In this document: positions 41,758 through 53,636 of the stretch, piece by piece | Position numbering within the stretch: the stretch's first letter is position 1 | Layout: each line of letters starts with the position of its first letter | Assembly: GCF_000315625.1 (NCBI RefSeq) | Contig: NW_005434616.1 | Location: 247,972 to 311,971, forward strand | DNA from: Guillardia theta CCMP2712 | Lineage: Eukaryota > Cryptophyceae > Pyrenomonadales > Geminigeraceae | Reading direction: 5' to 3' | Length of the DNA stretch: 64,000 nt | The notes under the pieces: model-generated | What the model saw: only the letters and a program-made list of their open reading frames with translations | Told to the model about the DNA's origin: nothing | The model's database searches: none | Position numbers and translations under genes: made by a program

Positions 41758-44700
41758 TGTTGTTGTTGTAGTGGTGGTGGTGATGGTGGTGGTGATGGTG
41801 ATGGTGGTGGTGGTGGTGATGGTGATGGTGATGGTGGTGGTGATGGTGATGGTGGTGGTGGTGGTGGTGGTGATGGTGGTGATGGTGATGGTGGNNNNNN
41901 NNNNNNNNNNNNNNNNNNNNNNNNNNNNNNNNNNNNNNNNNNNNNNNNNNNNNNNNNNNNNNNNNNNNNNNNNNNNNNNNNNNNNNNNNNNNNNGGAGGG
42001 AGTGAGGGAGGAGGGAGGAAGAAACAGGAGAGCGAGGAGGAGGAAACAGAAAAGGGGGAGGAGGAGAAAGTAGGTAGGAGGAGGAGATTACGAACTTGAT
42101 ATTGTCGTGGAACGCAATGTCCATGCCCACCATCTCGAGGTCAATTTCGATCTGAGATATTCAAAAGTTGAGGACGAGAATGTTAGAAGGAGCCGCAAAA
42201 GAGAAAGAAAATTTTAAAAATTAGCAAGAGAGCCCTGCCAAACTCGTTTGCCCCTTCCTCTCTCTCCCCCAGTCCCCCCTACGCTCTCTTCCTTCCTCCC
42301 CCCACTCTCCTCCCCTCGCTCCCTCGCTCCCTCGCTTCTTTTCCTCTGCCTTCACTCACTCGCAGATTCTCGAAATGCTTGAGGCAGGCGAGGAGCACAT
42401 ACCCGAGGATGGAAACCCAAAGCTGAGGAGAGGTGAAAGCTGAGAAGTCGGGGAGAAAGACAGCTGGGGGTGGGAGAGGATGGGGGGCAGAGGGACAAGA
42501 AAGGAGCAAGAGGACGATAATGACGAGGAGCAGAATCAAGCATGAATGTAAAGCGGTGAGAGGAAGGCAGAAGAGAAGGAGAAGATTAAACGAGCGGTAC
42601 CAGGGGAAGCAGCAGAGCCAAGGTCTGAGCTGCCAGCAAGCTGCCGCCGTTGCCTAGCAGAACTCCTCCTCCCGAGAACTCGTTGACGGATCTTCGAGAG
42701 GCAGAAAGTTAGAAGGAACTGCAGGAGCAGAGGAGCTTTTCTCCCGGCCATGCTTGCCTTCTCTCTCACCCAGAGGGAGGAGCAGAGGGGAGCGTAGAGG
42801 CAGAAATTCAACACAGGAAAAGGAGGTATCATAGCAGGCGGCGATGAAAGGAGGAGAAGGAGGAGGAGGAGGAGGAGGAGGAGAGAACTAGCATTCTCCT
42901 GTCCCAGTTAAGTGATACCTCAAATCTCGGACGTAGTGTTCGGAAGAGAACAGACCGGGGACGAGGGTCCCCCACATACCTGAAGGGATGTAAGGAGATC
43001 GAGAAGGAGGGAGTGAAGGCAGTGAGGGGAAGCAGGAGGTAGTGAGGAGGAGGAGGCGGAGGATATGGAGGATTTGGAGGTGGAAGAGGAAGATGGGGAC
43101 GACGGAAACGAGGAAAGGAAGGAAGAGAAGGAGGAGAAATGAACTATCAACGGTGGAAGGGCAGGTGGAGGAGATCAGAACCCGAGAGGCCATGCACGGA
43201 GCTGACGTCAAGAGCGTCATCGATGTGAAGGCGGAGGAGTAGACGCGAGCCGGCGAAGCAGAGGCCAGCTCCAATCACACCCACAACTGACGAGGCAGAT
43301 ATGAGAAGCTCTACCACTCACCCTGCCTTCCTCCCCCTCCTCCACCCTCCTCCGCCCTGCTCCCCCTGCTCCTCCCTCTCCTCCTCCTCCCTGCTCCTCC
43401 TTCTCGTTGTTCCCCCCTCTCTCCAGTGTCTGCCTCCACTCTCCCGTCATCCTCTCATCCACACAAACCGCATCCTCCTCCCTCTCCCTCCCTTATCACC
43501 GATGGCGAAGTAGGGCTCAATAATGGGAGCTGATGCAGAGATCGAAACAAGGCCTGGGACAAGCTCAGCAGGAGCACAGCTGGAGGGGAGTGTCAACCCG
43601 CAAACGCGCACTTCAGGACTGTTCCGACGGAGTGGCAGCTGAGAGCAGGGAGTGACTTGTCAATGTCAAAGTTTTCAAATTTGTCACCGGAGGTAGTAGA
43701 CGCTCAGGAAGATCCCCACGAGGGTTCCTGATGCTGAGGCTCAGCTTGCGAGAGCGGGGGAGGAGGGGGGTTCGGGAAGGATGAGGGAAGGAGGAGTCAC
43801 GAGAGAGGAGAATGGAAGGCAGTCGAGGAGGAGGTGAGAGCAGGCGGGAGAGAGGGGGAGGAGGTTGGATTAGAAGAGAACAAGGAGGAGGGAGCAGAGG
43901 AGCGTGATGTGTCTGTTCACCAGAGGATAGAGCGATCAAGGAGGATTCAAAGGCTCTGGCGCATCATCGTTAACAGGGAAGCAAGGATCGACCAGAGGAG
44001 TCTCCTCCTCCACTCCTTCCTCTCTCGCTCTTCCCCACCTTCCTGACGACGTGCTGGAGTTGGAGTAGGCACCTAGCCACGAACCACGTCACTCCTGAAG
44101 GTGGTGTGGGAGGCTGCAAGAGCTAGGGAGGGCAGAGGGGCGGAGGGTGTGAAGACCTCTGTCCCTGCTACCCACCTGACAGAAATCCGAGCCAACTCAG
44201 GATGGCCAACGACAACCCCGAGTAGACGAGCGACGGGTTGTTGCTGGGAGGAGCAGCATCGTCGTCAGCAACGAGGTCCACCGTGTCCTCTCACAGCAAG
44301 ACATCATCGTCGTCGTCATCCTGCACAGGATATTCTCCAACTCATCCCACTCCCTCACATGCTCAGGAACTTGGGAGAGCAGGTCCCGTCCGGAGTGAAC
44401 CTCCCCATCCTCGGCCCGATCATGATCGCACCGATCACACCCATCACTCCTGCAAGGAACACAAGCCGACAGGTCAGGACGGAAGGGAACTTCGTATGGG
44501 AGCCAACCAGCGATCAGGTGAACTTGTGAGGCCCCTCCAGAGTCGATGCACCCGATCCCTTCCGTTGCTCTGCCGTCCTGCAGGTGCAACATGGGATGCA
44601 TGAGCTGGACAGCAGGACAGCGCACACGTCTCCTCCTCCTCCTTCCTCCTCCTCACCTGCAAAAATCCCCCCGAAGATTTCATCCAGTGGCTCGGGAGGG

Positions 44701-45425
44701 GGTACACGAGGACGGAAATGAGGAGGACGACGCAGGCGTAGCTGGAAGGAGCAGCAAGGGAAAGTCAGTGCATCTACCTCACATCTTGTCCTTGTAGTAA
44801 GGACCGTGGTAACTTACGCGGCTATCTGAAACCTTTCCGTCACGCTTCCGTTGAAAATGGTGACGGCAATCTGACATTTCAGGCCCTCCACAACAATCTG
44901 CCACCAGCTACTGCGAGTCAGCAAGCAGCAGCAACGCAAGTCAATGTGTCACAATTCGTTCTTGGCCGTCACCGCAAAGTCCGAGTTCCCGACAAATGAG
45001 TTTCCAGAACCAAAAGCGAAGCCCTGGATCAAACAGACGCGATGAGAGGGAGGGAGGGACGGGAGAAGTGGGGGGAGGCGACAAGGGAAGGGGAGGAGGG
45101 AGGAGGGAGTTCTCACGTATCCGATGAGGTACCACATGATGATGACACAAGCGCTGCATATCAGACTGCGAAGAAAGACCTGTCGGGGCGATGTCAACAA
45201 CAAATTTCATGCAGACGACCAGAAATGTCGAATGCACTCACGCTCTGTATGTTCCGATGGGAGACAGTCCCAGCCTCATACAGTGTCAGCCCGAGGTGCA
45301 CGCCTGCAGTGAGTCACGTTGGTATGTCACTGGCGACGCGTATTCTACCACAGAGGAGCACTGCATCGATGAGCATTGCGCTGGACATGTCGGCTTGCCC
45401 TGCTTCAGTCAGCCATGCGTTCGAT
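40199..45425 (-). CDS. AMT: Ammonium transporter (AMT/Mep/Rh family) with extended C-terminal tail
   Basis: Minus exons assemble an ammonium channel in the family's order: LYEAGTVSHRNIQ (~45260), VIIMWYLIGY (~45130), GFAFGSGNSFVG (~45010), FNGSVTERFQIAAYACVVLL (~44840, 44740), VYPLPSHW (~44700), CIDSGGASQVHLIAGW (~44540), VIGAIMIGPRMGRF (~44420), a loop to LVPGLVSISASAPIIEPYFA (~43540), VIGAGLCF and HIDDALDVSSVHGLSG (~43280-43170), MWGTLVPGLF (~42980), SGGGVLLGNG (~42670), LWVSILGYVLLACLKHF (~42410) and the MGMDIAFHDN block (~42120). The GERxxF-like, DxGG and DD-VHG motifs support the call. The tail continues for ~170 more residues in exons at 41590-41505, 41380-41225, ~41020-40800, 40660-40510 and 40260-40199 (ends NNPLG). 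Introns carry many GGA repeats and one assembly gap. The 5' exon upstream of 45425 is not resolved. Confidence 0.88.
40355..40420. repeat. GGCA and GGGA tetranucleotide repeats
   Basis: Five GGCA copies followed by about eight GGGA copies, in an intron near the 3' end of the transporter gene. Confidence 0.9.
41716..41994. repeat. TAG/TGG trinucleotide repeats with assembly gap
   Basis: AGT copies (41716-41755), then GTGGTGATG units up to 100 N at 41895-41994. All lie in an intron of the transporter gene (minus frame). Poly-His and poly-Val frames here are artefacts. Confidence 0.92.
41895..41994. other. Assembly gap (100 N)
   Basis: Exactly 100 N at the end of a GTG/GAT trinucleotide repeat in an intron of the ammonium transporter gene. 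Confidence 0.99.
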
Positions 45426-46315
<890 letters not shown>

Positions 46316-48019
46316 ATGATCGATGCAGACGATTACAACCCTGAGGAGGAGGCGGTCAAGGTCGAGTACGATGTTGAGGCCTGTGAATGGAAGAGGACGA
46401 CGAGGAAGATCATGATAGGCAAGGACTTCTTCGATTCTGGAGAGAAATTTGGTTGTGTCTTTGTCAGGGATGTGCTAGAGGGACAGGTTCATGTTATCAA
46501 GAGGCTGCTTCATGCCGAAGAACCGCCAGAGGCAGTTTATGAGACTGTCCGGACCGAGGCTATCGCCTGCTCCATGGCAGATTGCTACAACACCTACGAC
46601 CCCCCCAAGAAGGTTACCTTCGTTCCAACCTTCATTTACCTCCTAGTCGGGCGGGCGGGCCAGCCTGCAGTGCGGGTAGAGCCGTACATCCACAACTTCC
46701 GCAAGGAGCCGGTGAGGACATTGACGTTGGAGCACAGACTTGATCTGGACACCCTGGAGGCCTTCGAGCTATTCACCTACGAGCGCTCGCAAGCCTCCTT
46801 CGTGCTGGTCGACCCTTTCTACATCTCCGACCTCTGGTACAGGCCGACGTGCCACTCGGTGGACGGGGAGGCGTCGGACGGGATGGACCTTGGCCTCAAG
46901 GGGATACAGCTGTTCCTCGTGAAGCACCGGTACAACCCTGTGTGCCAGAAACTGGGCCTGAGGAACCCCTCCTGCCTGCTCGGGCTGCGCAGCGAGGACA
47001 GGACCCTCGAGCTTCCTGCAGTCCCTTCCGCGTCTTCGCTTCCTCCTAGCAAGACTCCCGGTGCTAGCGTGGGAGGTCGTACGAGCTCCTTGCCGCGGTC
47101 GATCCCTCGATCAGGCACAAAGACCAAGAGCAGGAAGCTGGAGGAGAGGGGAAGGAGGAGCAAGAGCAGGGCGTCGTCCTCCTCCTCCAACCGCAACGGG
47201 ATGGCGGGGATGCAGCTCGAGATCGCCAACAGGCAGGTGACTGTGCTGCGAGTCTGCAAGGACGGGCCGGCTGACCAGGCGGGACTGAGGCGGGGCCACG
47301 TCATCCGAACGATCGGCGGGGTGGCGGTGAAGGGGATGGACATGGCGGCAGTCCAGCGGCTGCTGGAGGGGAAGCACGGAGCTGTGAAGAGGATAGTGGC
47401 CGCAAACTCCGTGGTGGAGCAAGACCTGGTGTTCGACATGACTCTCGCAGCTGGGATCGTGGTGAACGATCGATTCCTGTTTGCTGACACGGAGGAGGTG
47501 TGGGACGAGGACTTTCCGTCACAGCCGCAGCAGCGACACGATAGCAAGAGCTCTTCGCAGGGGGGCGGCAGGGAGACGGGCCCGTCCGAGTCGCAGACTT
47601 ATGTGCAGGGTGTGGGGGGTATCGCGCTCGCTGCTGATTCGACGGGCATAGACGATGACTGGGAAACAGTGGATGTGGAGGCTGAAGCGGAGGAGGCTGA
47701 TGAGGAGGAGGCAACTGGAGGGGTAGCTGAGTTTGAGGAGGAGGAGGAGCTCGGCGATGAGGAGAAAGAGGAGCAGGAGCAGGAGCTCAACAAGGAGGTA
47801 CTGGTGGTGGGTCGCGATGTTCCCATCCTGCTTGGCATGAGGGTACGGATGCTGCCGGAGTACATGCAGCATGGCACTGGCTCAGTACAGTCGGCGAACT
47901 TCCTGAGGAAGTACGTGGCGGTCAAGTGGGACGACGGATGGGAGGATTCCTGCCTGTACGTGGGGGGAGGGGGAGAGTACTACCTGCGTCAGTGGAGGGA
48001 GGGGAAGGGACGAGATTGA
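46316..48019 (+). CDS. Alpha-kinase-like (probable pseudokinase) protein with PDZ domain
   Basis: A single exon of 567 residues. Residues ~40-235 follow the atypical alpha-kinase (MHCK/eEF2K) plan: HVIKRLLHAEEP with the nucleotide-binding Lys, RVEPYIHNFRKEP, EAFELFTYERSQASFVLVDP, then GLKGIQLFLVKHRYNPVCQKLGL corresponding to GxxGxxxFxxxHxCNxxCxxLGL. The Asp-x-Gln-Gly element reads DPFY, the Thr-Asp-Pro element reads YRP, and one Cys of the zinc site is Tyr, so activity is doubtful. After a Ser/Arg-rich linker, residues ~300-365 form a PDZ domain (VLRVCKDGPADQAGLRRGHV, IRTIGGVAVKGMDMAAVQRL). Then come an acidic stretch and a C-terminal beta domain (VAVKWDDGWEDSCLYV). This fusion is unusual. 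It starts 95 bases after a pentamer array. Confidence 0.85.
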   Translation: MIDADDYNPEEEAVKVEYDVEACEWKRTTRKIMIGKDFFDSGEKFGCVFVRDVLEGQVHVIKRLLHAEEPPEAVYETVRTEAIACSMADCYNTYDPPKKVTFVPTFIYLLVGRAGQPAVRVEPYIHNFRKEPVRTLTLEHRLDLDTLEAFELFTYERSQASFVLVDPFYISDLWYRPTCHSVDGEASDGMDLGLKGIQLFLVKHRYNPVCQKLGLRNPSCLLGLRSEDRTLELPAVPSASSLPPSKTPGASVGGRTSSLPRSIPRSGTKTKSRKLEERGRRSKSRASSSSSNRNGMAGMQLEIANRQVTVLRVCKDGPADQAGLRRGHVIRTIGGVAVKGMDMAAVQRLLEGKHGAVKRIVAANSVVEQDLVFDMTLAAGIVVNDRFLFADTEEVWDEDFPSQPQQRHDSKSSSQGGGRETGPSESQTYVQGVGGIALAADSTGIDDDWETVDVEAEAEEADEEEATGGVAEFEEEEELGDEEKEEQEQELNKEVLVVGRDVPILLGMRVRMLPEYMQHGTGSVQSANFLRKYVAVKWDDGWEDSCLYVGGGGEYYLRQWREGKGRD

Positions 48020-48138
48020 ACTGACGATCTCTTATAAACGAGCCATGCTCAGGAAGAGAAGAAGAGAGGAGGAGGAGGAGGAGGAGGAAGTTTTATTTGC
48101 TGAGGCAACACAGCTCTGTCCTCTGTTCTTGACCCTCA

Positions 48139-48395
48139 TCACTCCGCCTTAGCGAACCTCTCGATTGCCTGCAGGGCACGCACGTCATCTCCCACCCGCT
48201 CCCAATAGCTGAGCTGAGAAATTTGTTTCTCACCTTGTCAAACTTCTCGTACTTGGACAGGACGCGGTCGAGCGCTGACTTGCCGTTCTCCTACGAGCCC
48301 GCATCATAAGGCGAAGCCTGACAGGAAGCAAGGGCCAGGAAGCAGGAGGAGGAGAGCAGGAGCAGCAGAAGGGGCAGAGGGAGGAGGAGGAAAGT

Positions 48396-48433
<38 letters not shown>

Positions 48434-50069
48434 TCAAGAAGATGACACTGGGAGAGGAGGGTCACCCTCAGAGTAGACGCGGTCTCGTCTGTTCCCACGT
48501 AGCCGGTAGAGTAGAGGTTGTAGTCGACCTCGGCGATGAGCTGCAGCAGAGACCAAGGAAGTTCAGGGAGAAGGGAAGACGAGAGGAGCAGGAGGAGCAG
48601 GAGGAGCAGGAGGAGCAGGAGGAGCAGGAGGAGCAGGAGGGGGCGAGAGGGGGAGCAGGAGATGAAGGTGTTATTGACGGAGGGGGGAGAAAAGGTCGAT
48701 GGGCAAGGTGTGGAGGTTGTGGCTGGTCTTGATGGACGATGGGAGAGGAGAAAGTCCGAAAGGAGCAAGGAAAAATGAGAGATCGGGAGGAGAGAAGGAG
48801 AGGAGGAGAAGGGGAGTGGCGAGAGGAGGAGAGGAGGAGGAAGAAGAGGAGGGAAGAGGGAGGAGGAGACTCAAGTAGTCACCGAGAGGATGATGTTGAA
48901 TTCTTCCTCCAACTCATCCAGCTCTTCACCGGAGATATCGCTTCTTCTCGCACAGGCCTATCGCTCCTCGTCAGTCCCCTCTCCTCCCGCTCCTCATCAT
49001 TCCCCTCGCCACCTCCTCTCTCCCTCCCTCCTGAGCACGGACCTTCATTGCACCTTCGAACGCCTTCCTGATGTTGAACAATGGGCTCTTGTTGCCGACA
49101 GTGCCCAGCCTCCTGCACAAGCAGTGAGAATTTCCATTCCTTCCTTTCCCCTCCCCTTCCATGCCCTCTTCTCTACTTTACTCTCCCCTGCTCCCCTCTC
49201 TCTCTCCTTTCCTCTTCTCGCTCCTCACCTTCGGATGACATCTCCATCTCCAGCTGCGATGTATCCATCCCACCTTCACAGCCTCATCAGATGCAGGAGC
49301 ATGCGGGCAAACATCTTTCACTTCTCCTGGAGCTCCACCAGTGTCTGGTACCCCGCCTGTTCAACACCCTAAGTCACTAGCACCTCCCAACCCAGACATG
49401 AAGTCTCAACGTCGATCTGCGAGAGGTAGGTGGAGACTTTGTTGGGATCTCCCGTCACTTTCACTTGTCCCCCTGCCACCGTCTCGAACGCCTTCTTGAA
49501 CTCAACGTTCTTGCTCCCCTCGCCTGGTCCCTCCCACAGTCAAGAGCAGCCGGGCGTTCGAGGGTGAAGTCAGAGGAGCAACTTACATCTCTGTCCTCCA
49601 CCGATCGCTGCTCGGCATTTCAGCTCCTCCTTAGTCGCCTGCTCTCATCCTGTCAGAGCTTCTGAGGCTACGAAGAGGATAGGACAACAGCAAAGGACGG
49701 TAACGGGAGGGAGGAGACGAGGAGTCCAGCGCCGGCCTGCACAAAGTTGGAGAGCAGCTCTCTTCCTATCACAGCGACATGTCAGTCAGCTTCTCCTCAC
49801 AACTAAGAACCCATACTCGACTCAGGGACGTCTTGTTTCATCGAGCAGTCAAGGGAGGGTGGAGCGTTTCTCCTCAACCTGCCGCTGAGATTTCACAACC
49901 ATGACATGTCCAACCGCGACTCCTCGTCACTCACTGCAACATGGAGGATGCAACGCTTGTCTTGCCCTTCATGGCAGATGATGGTCCGACCGGACACGTC
50001 ACGAACGCCATGACTGCGCCGAGCGACGCCATCGTAACGGCCGACCGCAGCATCCCCGGCGTGAACATG
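48139..50069 (-). CDS. Multi-exon protein with secretory/plastid-type presequence, unknown function
   Basis: The first exon (50069-49935) has an N-terminal hydrophobic segment (TMASLGAVMAFVTCPVG) followed by a Ser/Lys-rich stretch ending SSMLQ before GTGAGTG, compatible with import into a complex plastid. Later exons include ~49890-49830 (RRNAPPSLDCSMKQDVPE), ~49780 (GRELLSNFVQ), ~49510-49400 (FKKAFETVAGGQVKVTGDPN, KVSTYLSQIDVE), ~49360 (AGYQTLVELQE), ~49110-49040 (GNKSPLFNIRKAFEGAMK), ~48930 (ELDELEEEFNIIL), ~48545-48465 (LIAEVDYNLYSTGYVGTDET), ~48290-48236 (KSALDRVLSKYEKFDK) and 48212-48139 (YWERVGDDVRALQAIERFAK). The protein is helical and soluble after processing. I do not recognise the family; helical plastid proteins of this style occur in algae with secondary plastids. 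Confidence 0.72.
48398..48432. repeat. AGC trinucleotide repeat
   Basis: Eleven to twelve AGC copies in an intron of the gene at 48139-50069. Confidence 0.9.
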
Positions 50070-50079
50070 GCTGCAGTTC

Positions 50080-50290
50080 CCTTCTTTATAACTGACCACC
50101 CCACCTTCTGATTACAGCACTGAACTTGAAGGTACCCCCCTGAAAGATGAAATATGGGTACCCACCCCAATTTAAGACTGTAAACAGCTCTATCATGATA
50201 TACTCGAATAGGGTAGGGTACTGCCTGTTTGTGTGGATCACCCCCATAACTTTAGTTCCTTCTACCCTGACCCCGTCCATTGCGCCTCCC
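50080..50290. repeat. Short punctuated spacer (C-rich on +) between divergent genes
   Basis: GACCACCCCACC, GGTACCCCCC, GGTACCCACCCC and ACCCCCAT words lie between the start of the 48139-50069 gene and the GGA repeat before the next gene. No gene is seen. Confidence 0.5.
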
Positions 50291-50331
50291 CGATGGCGAC
50301 TAGCAGGAGGGACCAGGACCAGGGCTAGAAG

Positions 50332-50402
50332 AGGAGGAGGAGGAGGAGGAGGAGGAGGAGGAGGAGGAGGAGGAGGAGGAGGAGGAGGAGGAGGAGGAGG
50401 AG
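50332..50402. repeat. GGA trinucleotide repeat
   Basis: About 24 perfect GGA copies, ~60 bases upstream of the methyltransferase start codon. Confidence 0.95.
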
Positions 50403-50460
50403 AACAAGTGGACACCTGGAGACCCACCCGAGTGATTTGAGCAGGAGGCATAGAGCGAAG

Positions 50461-53400
50461 ATGATTGAGATCCCTGTTGGGATCGCAGCTTCAGTCTCCT
50501 TTACCTGCCTCCTCCGCCATGTTGTCGTCTCTTTCTTCCCTCATCACGCTCGCTTCATCCTCCAGGGCGGACTGATCAGCTCTATGGTCACAAGCGCCGC
50601 AGCGGGTCTGATTGGCATCGCTACCTCCAAGCTCATTGCAGTCCATTCAAAGCTCCCTCAGCCTCCACAGCTACTCCAAAGCTCGATAGGAGAAGATAAT
50701 GGACCTGTATTCTCTGCGCAAGAGCAGGATTGTCCGGGGAGCACGGAGGTTTGGAAGAAGAGATCGATGAAGACTGAAGCAGTGGCGTCAGGGTCCAACG
50801 TGAAGGCTCGTTTGTTTCCTCCTTTTCCCTTTTCTTCAGCTCACTGCACGCGGACGGTGAAGTGCCAGGATGCTGTGAGGTGGCTGGAGGAGGAGGAGAC
50901 GATCGCAGGAGCGGTGTTCACCTCCCTCCCTGATGTGATCGAGCTGGACATGGAGGGTGAGGAGGAGGATTACAAGAAATGGTTCCTCCATGTTGCTCGG
51001 TTGATCCTCTCAAAACTTCAGAAAAATTCGGTTGCAATTTTCTACCAGGTAGAACAAGGTTCTTCCTCCTCCTCTCTTCTCCTCCCCGTCTTCTCTTCGC
51101 CTCCTCCTCTCTGCCTCCTCCTCGTCCTCCTCGTCCCTCTTCTATCCTTTCTCTCTCGTCGTCCTCCCTCCTCTTGCTCAGATCTATCCAGTATCCTTTA
51201 CCCTCATTTCTTCTCCACCTTCCCCCTTCCTCCTTGACCGACAGAACGTCTCCTAGTGCTGCCCATGCCTCTCTTTGCCCCTCGCGCTCTCCTTGGAGCA
51301 GTTGCTCAGTTGTTGTTTAACTGGTTCGACAAAGACAGATGTAAAAGTGATGAGCAACCGAAGATGTCAAAAAGGAAAAAAGGGCCAGACATGTAGGAAG
51401 AGGAGGAGGAAGGGAGGAGAAGGAAGGGAGGAGGAGGAGGAGAGCAGGAGGAGGAAGGAGGAGAGAAAGATAGGAGAAGGGATGCTCGAGGGGGATGGGG
51501 AGGAGAAGGAAAAAGGAGAGGGAATGTTATTGAGAAAGAAGACATTTGACATGTTCAGCAGCACCTCACCTTATCGAGTGGCTTGACAAGTCATTTCTCT
51601 GCATGAAAGCAGCAGAAGAGGCAGGATGTAAACTGTTATGGAGGAAGACGGTGAGATGACATGGAAGACACTGAAAGGATGTTGCGCACGAGAGGAGCAA
51701 GAGGAGAAGAGAGAGGAGAGGAAGGAGGAAGAGTAAGGTTGCGCTTTGATCTGCTTGCAGGTTGTGAAGGGATCGGCGAGCGCCTTGTGCGTGTCTCGTC
51801 CCACTACGACTCACCTGCTCTGCTTCGGGAAAGTAATTCCCCTAGAAGAACCCGGCTACCCTTGCATGCAACTCATTTTGTCTTTCCTTTCCTTTCCTCC
51901 CTCTGCTCTGCTCTGCTCTGCTCTGCTCAGCTCAGCTCTGCTCAGCTCAGCTCTGCTCAGCTCAGCTCTGCTCTGCTCAGCTCTGCTCAGCTCAGCTCTG
52001 CTCAGCTCTGCTCTGCTCTGCTCTGCTCGGCACTTTCCCCTCTTGAATTTTCATTCCTTGTTGTTCCTCTTCTTTCCCCTCCCTTCTGTCCCCCTCGCGT
52101 CTTCGCAAAGCTCAAGCATTGCTCGCAGAACGACGTTGAATATCCTCCCTCCAAGTTCTCAACTCCTGACATCTTTCCTCGCGGCGTCATGACCTGGCCT
52201 AAGGTGCAATTCCTCTTCATTCTCTCACGTTTGCAATCTTCCTCGTCCTCTACTCCCCTGCTCCCCCCTCCCTCCTTCCTCCTCTGCCGTTCCCTTCCTC
52301 TGCCGTTCCCTCACCTTCACCTCGTCCTCCTCTTCTCCCTCCCGACGTTCTTGTTCTTCAGGCCATCGGACTGGACGCTGCTCTCCTCGGCTGCCGCTTC
52401 CTGAAGGAGCAGATGAAATGCGAGCTAGTCATCGACCCATTTTGTGGCTACGTACGAGAGGAGGAGGAAGGAGGAGGAGGAAGGAGGAGGGAGAAGGAGG
52501 AGGGAGAAGGGAGGCGAGATGTAGATGGATGAAGGTGCTCAGGGGCGAGAAGGATGGTAGAAAGTCGGAGGTGGTGCTGCACACAGAGTGAGGAGAGGTT
52601 GGGGGGCGAGGAGCAGCATCCAGAGGATGGGAAAGTAGAGTCGAGGAGTTGGGGCAGGAGGAGCAGGTGGAAATACGTTTTATGGACTCACTGAGATCCT
52701 GTCAGGGGACCATCCTTGCCTGTGCCAACCTGGTGCCGCCCCCGCCCCCCCCTTTCCTCCTCCTCCTCCTCCTCCTCCTCCTCGTCGGCAGCAGCCGGGT
52801 CGATGTCCAGCTCCTCTTTTCTCCGCTCGCTTCGGCAGCGGGCGGATGAGGATGCAGGCTCTCGTATTCAATTTCTGCCGGCAGGAGGATCTTTTTTTTT
52901 GTTAGAGTTTTTTTTTTTTTTTNNNNNNNNNNNNNNNNNNNNNNNNNNNNNNNNNNNNNNNNNNNNNNNNNNNNNNNNNNNNNNNNNNNNNNNNNNNNNN
53001 NNNNNNNNNNNNNNNNNNNNNNAATGAGGGAGGGGACGAGAGAGAGGAGAAACGAGTACGTTCTGATATCTCACCAGGTGCGACATGGCAGAGAGGCTGC
53101 GGGTGGAGTCCCTGGTGCTGTCCGACGACTACAACGACGATGCTTACAGAGGGCAGGTGAGAGTGAACTACATCCCTTTGGCGCTCCCTCTTTCCTCGTC
53201 CAGTCCTTGCCCTCAGCTCCGTCTCCCTCCCTCCGTCCTCGCACCTGGCACTACCTCCCTCTTCCTCTCCTCCTCACTGTCGGCTTCCTCTCCCTCCGAC
53301 TCTAACTGTCATCCTCTTCCTTTTCCCCTCATTGTCCTCCTCTTTCTCCTCTCCCCCTCTTTCTCCTCTCCTCCTCTTTCTCCTCTCCTCCTCTTTCTCC

Positions 53401-53536
53401 TCTCCTCCTCTTTCTCCTCTCCTCCTCTTTCTCCTCTCCTCCTCTTTCTCCTCTCCTCACTGCCCTCCTGATCATTCTTTCATTTCAGATGCCGAAGCTC
53501 AAAAGTGTGCTGCGGAAGTTGACGGAGGCGCGATGA
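50461..53536 (+). CDS. SAM-dependent methyltransferase-like protein with DPFCG motif
   Basis: The first exon (50461-51050) has an N-terminal hydrophobic stretch, then AVRWLEEEETIAGAVFTSLP, YKKWFLHVARLILSKLQ and SVAIFYQ. The next pieces are TDVK (~51334), EWLDKSFLCMKAAEEAGCKL (~51570-51650), GSASALCVSRPTTTHLLCFG (~51762-51830), NDVEYPPSKFSTPDIFPRGV (~52131-52200) and AIGLDAALLGCRFLKEQ ... VIDPFCGY (~52362-52452), followed by GTILACANL (~52705). The order FYQTDVK, DKSFLC, LLCFG, DPFCGxGT matches a plant/algal family of predicted methyltransferases. DPFCGxGT is the catalytic-loop motif also seen in THUMP-type RNA methyltransferases, so RNA is a reasonable but unproven substrate. The 100-N gap at 52923-53022 lies inside the gene. 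After it, MAERLRVESLVLSDDYNDDA and KLKSVLRKLTEAR lead to a stop at 53534-53536. Confidence 0.82.
51900..52028. repeat. CTCTG/CTCAG pentanucleotide array in an intron
   Basis: About 25 pentamers alternating GCTCT and GCTCA. It is the reverse-complement relative of the AGAGC array at 46105-46220, 5.7 kb away, and lies in an intron of the DPFCG methyltransferase gene. Confidence 0.93.
52923..53022. other. Assembly gap (100 N) inside the methyltransferase gene
   Basis: Exactly 100 N preceded by a poly-T run. At least one exon (between GTILACANL and MAERLRVES) may be missing or rearranged here. Confidence 0.99.
53338..53460. repeat. 17-base CT minisatellite in an intron
   Basis: Six to seven copies of CTTTCTCCTCTCCTCCT in the last intron of the methyltransferase gene. 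Confidence 0.9.
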
Positions 53537-53636
53537 GACTTGCAGACTTTATCGACGGTCAACGAGAGGTGAGGGTTCTAACACACAGAATCCTCCCTTC
53601 CTATCTTAAGAGGATCAAACGTGACATGTAGACCGA

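Noticed and set aside
41555-42133. Poly-His and poly-Val frames including an N run
   Set aside because: Trinucleotide repeat and assembly gap inside an intron of the ammonium transporter.
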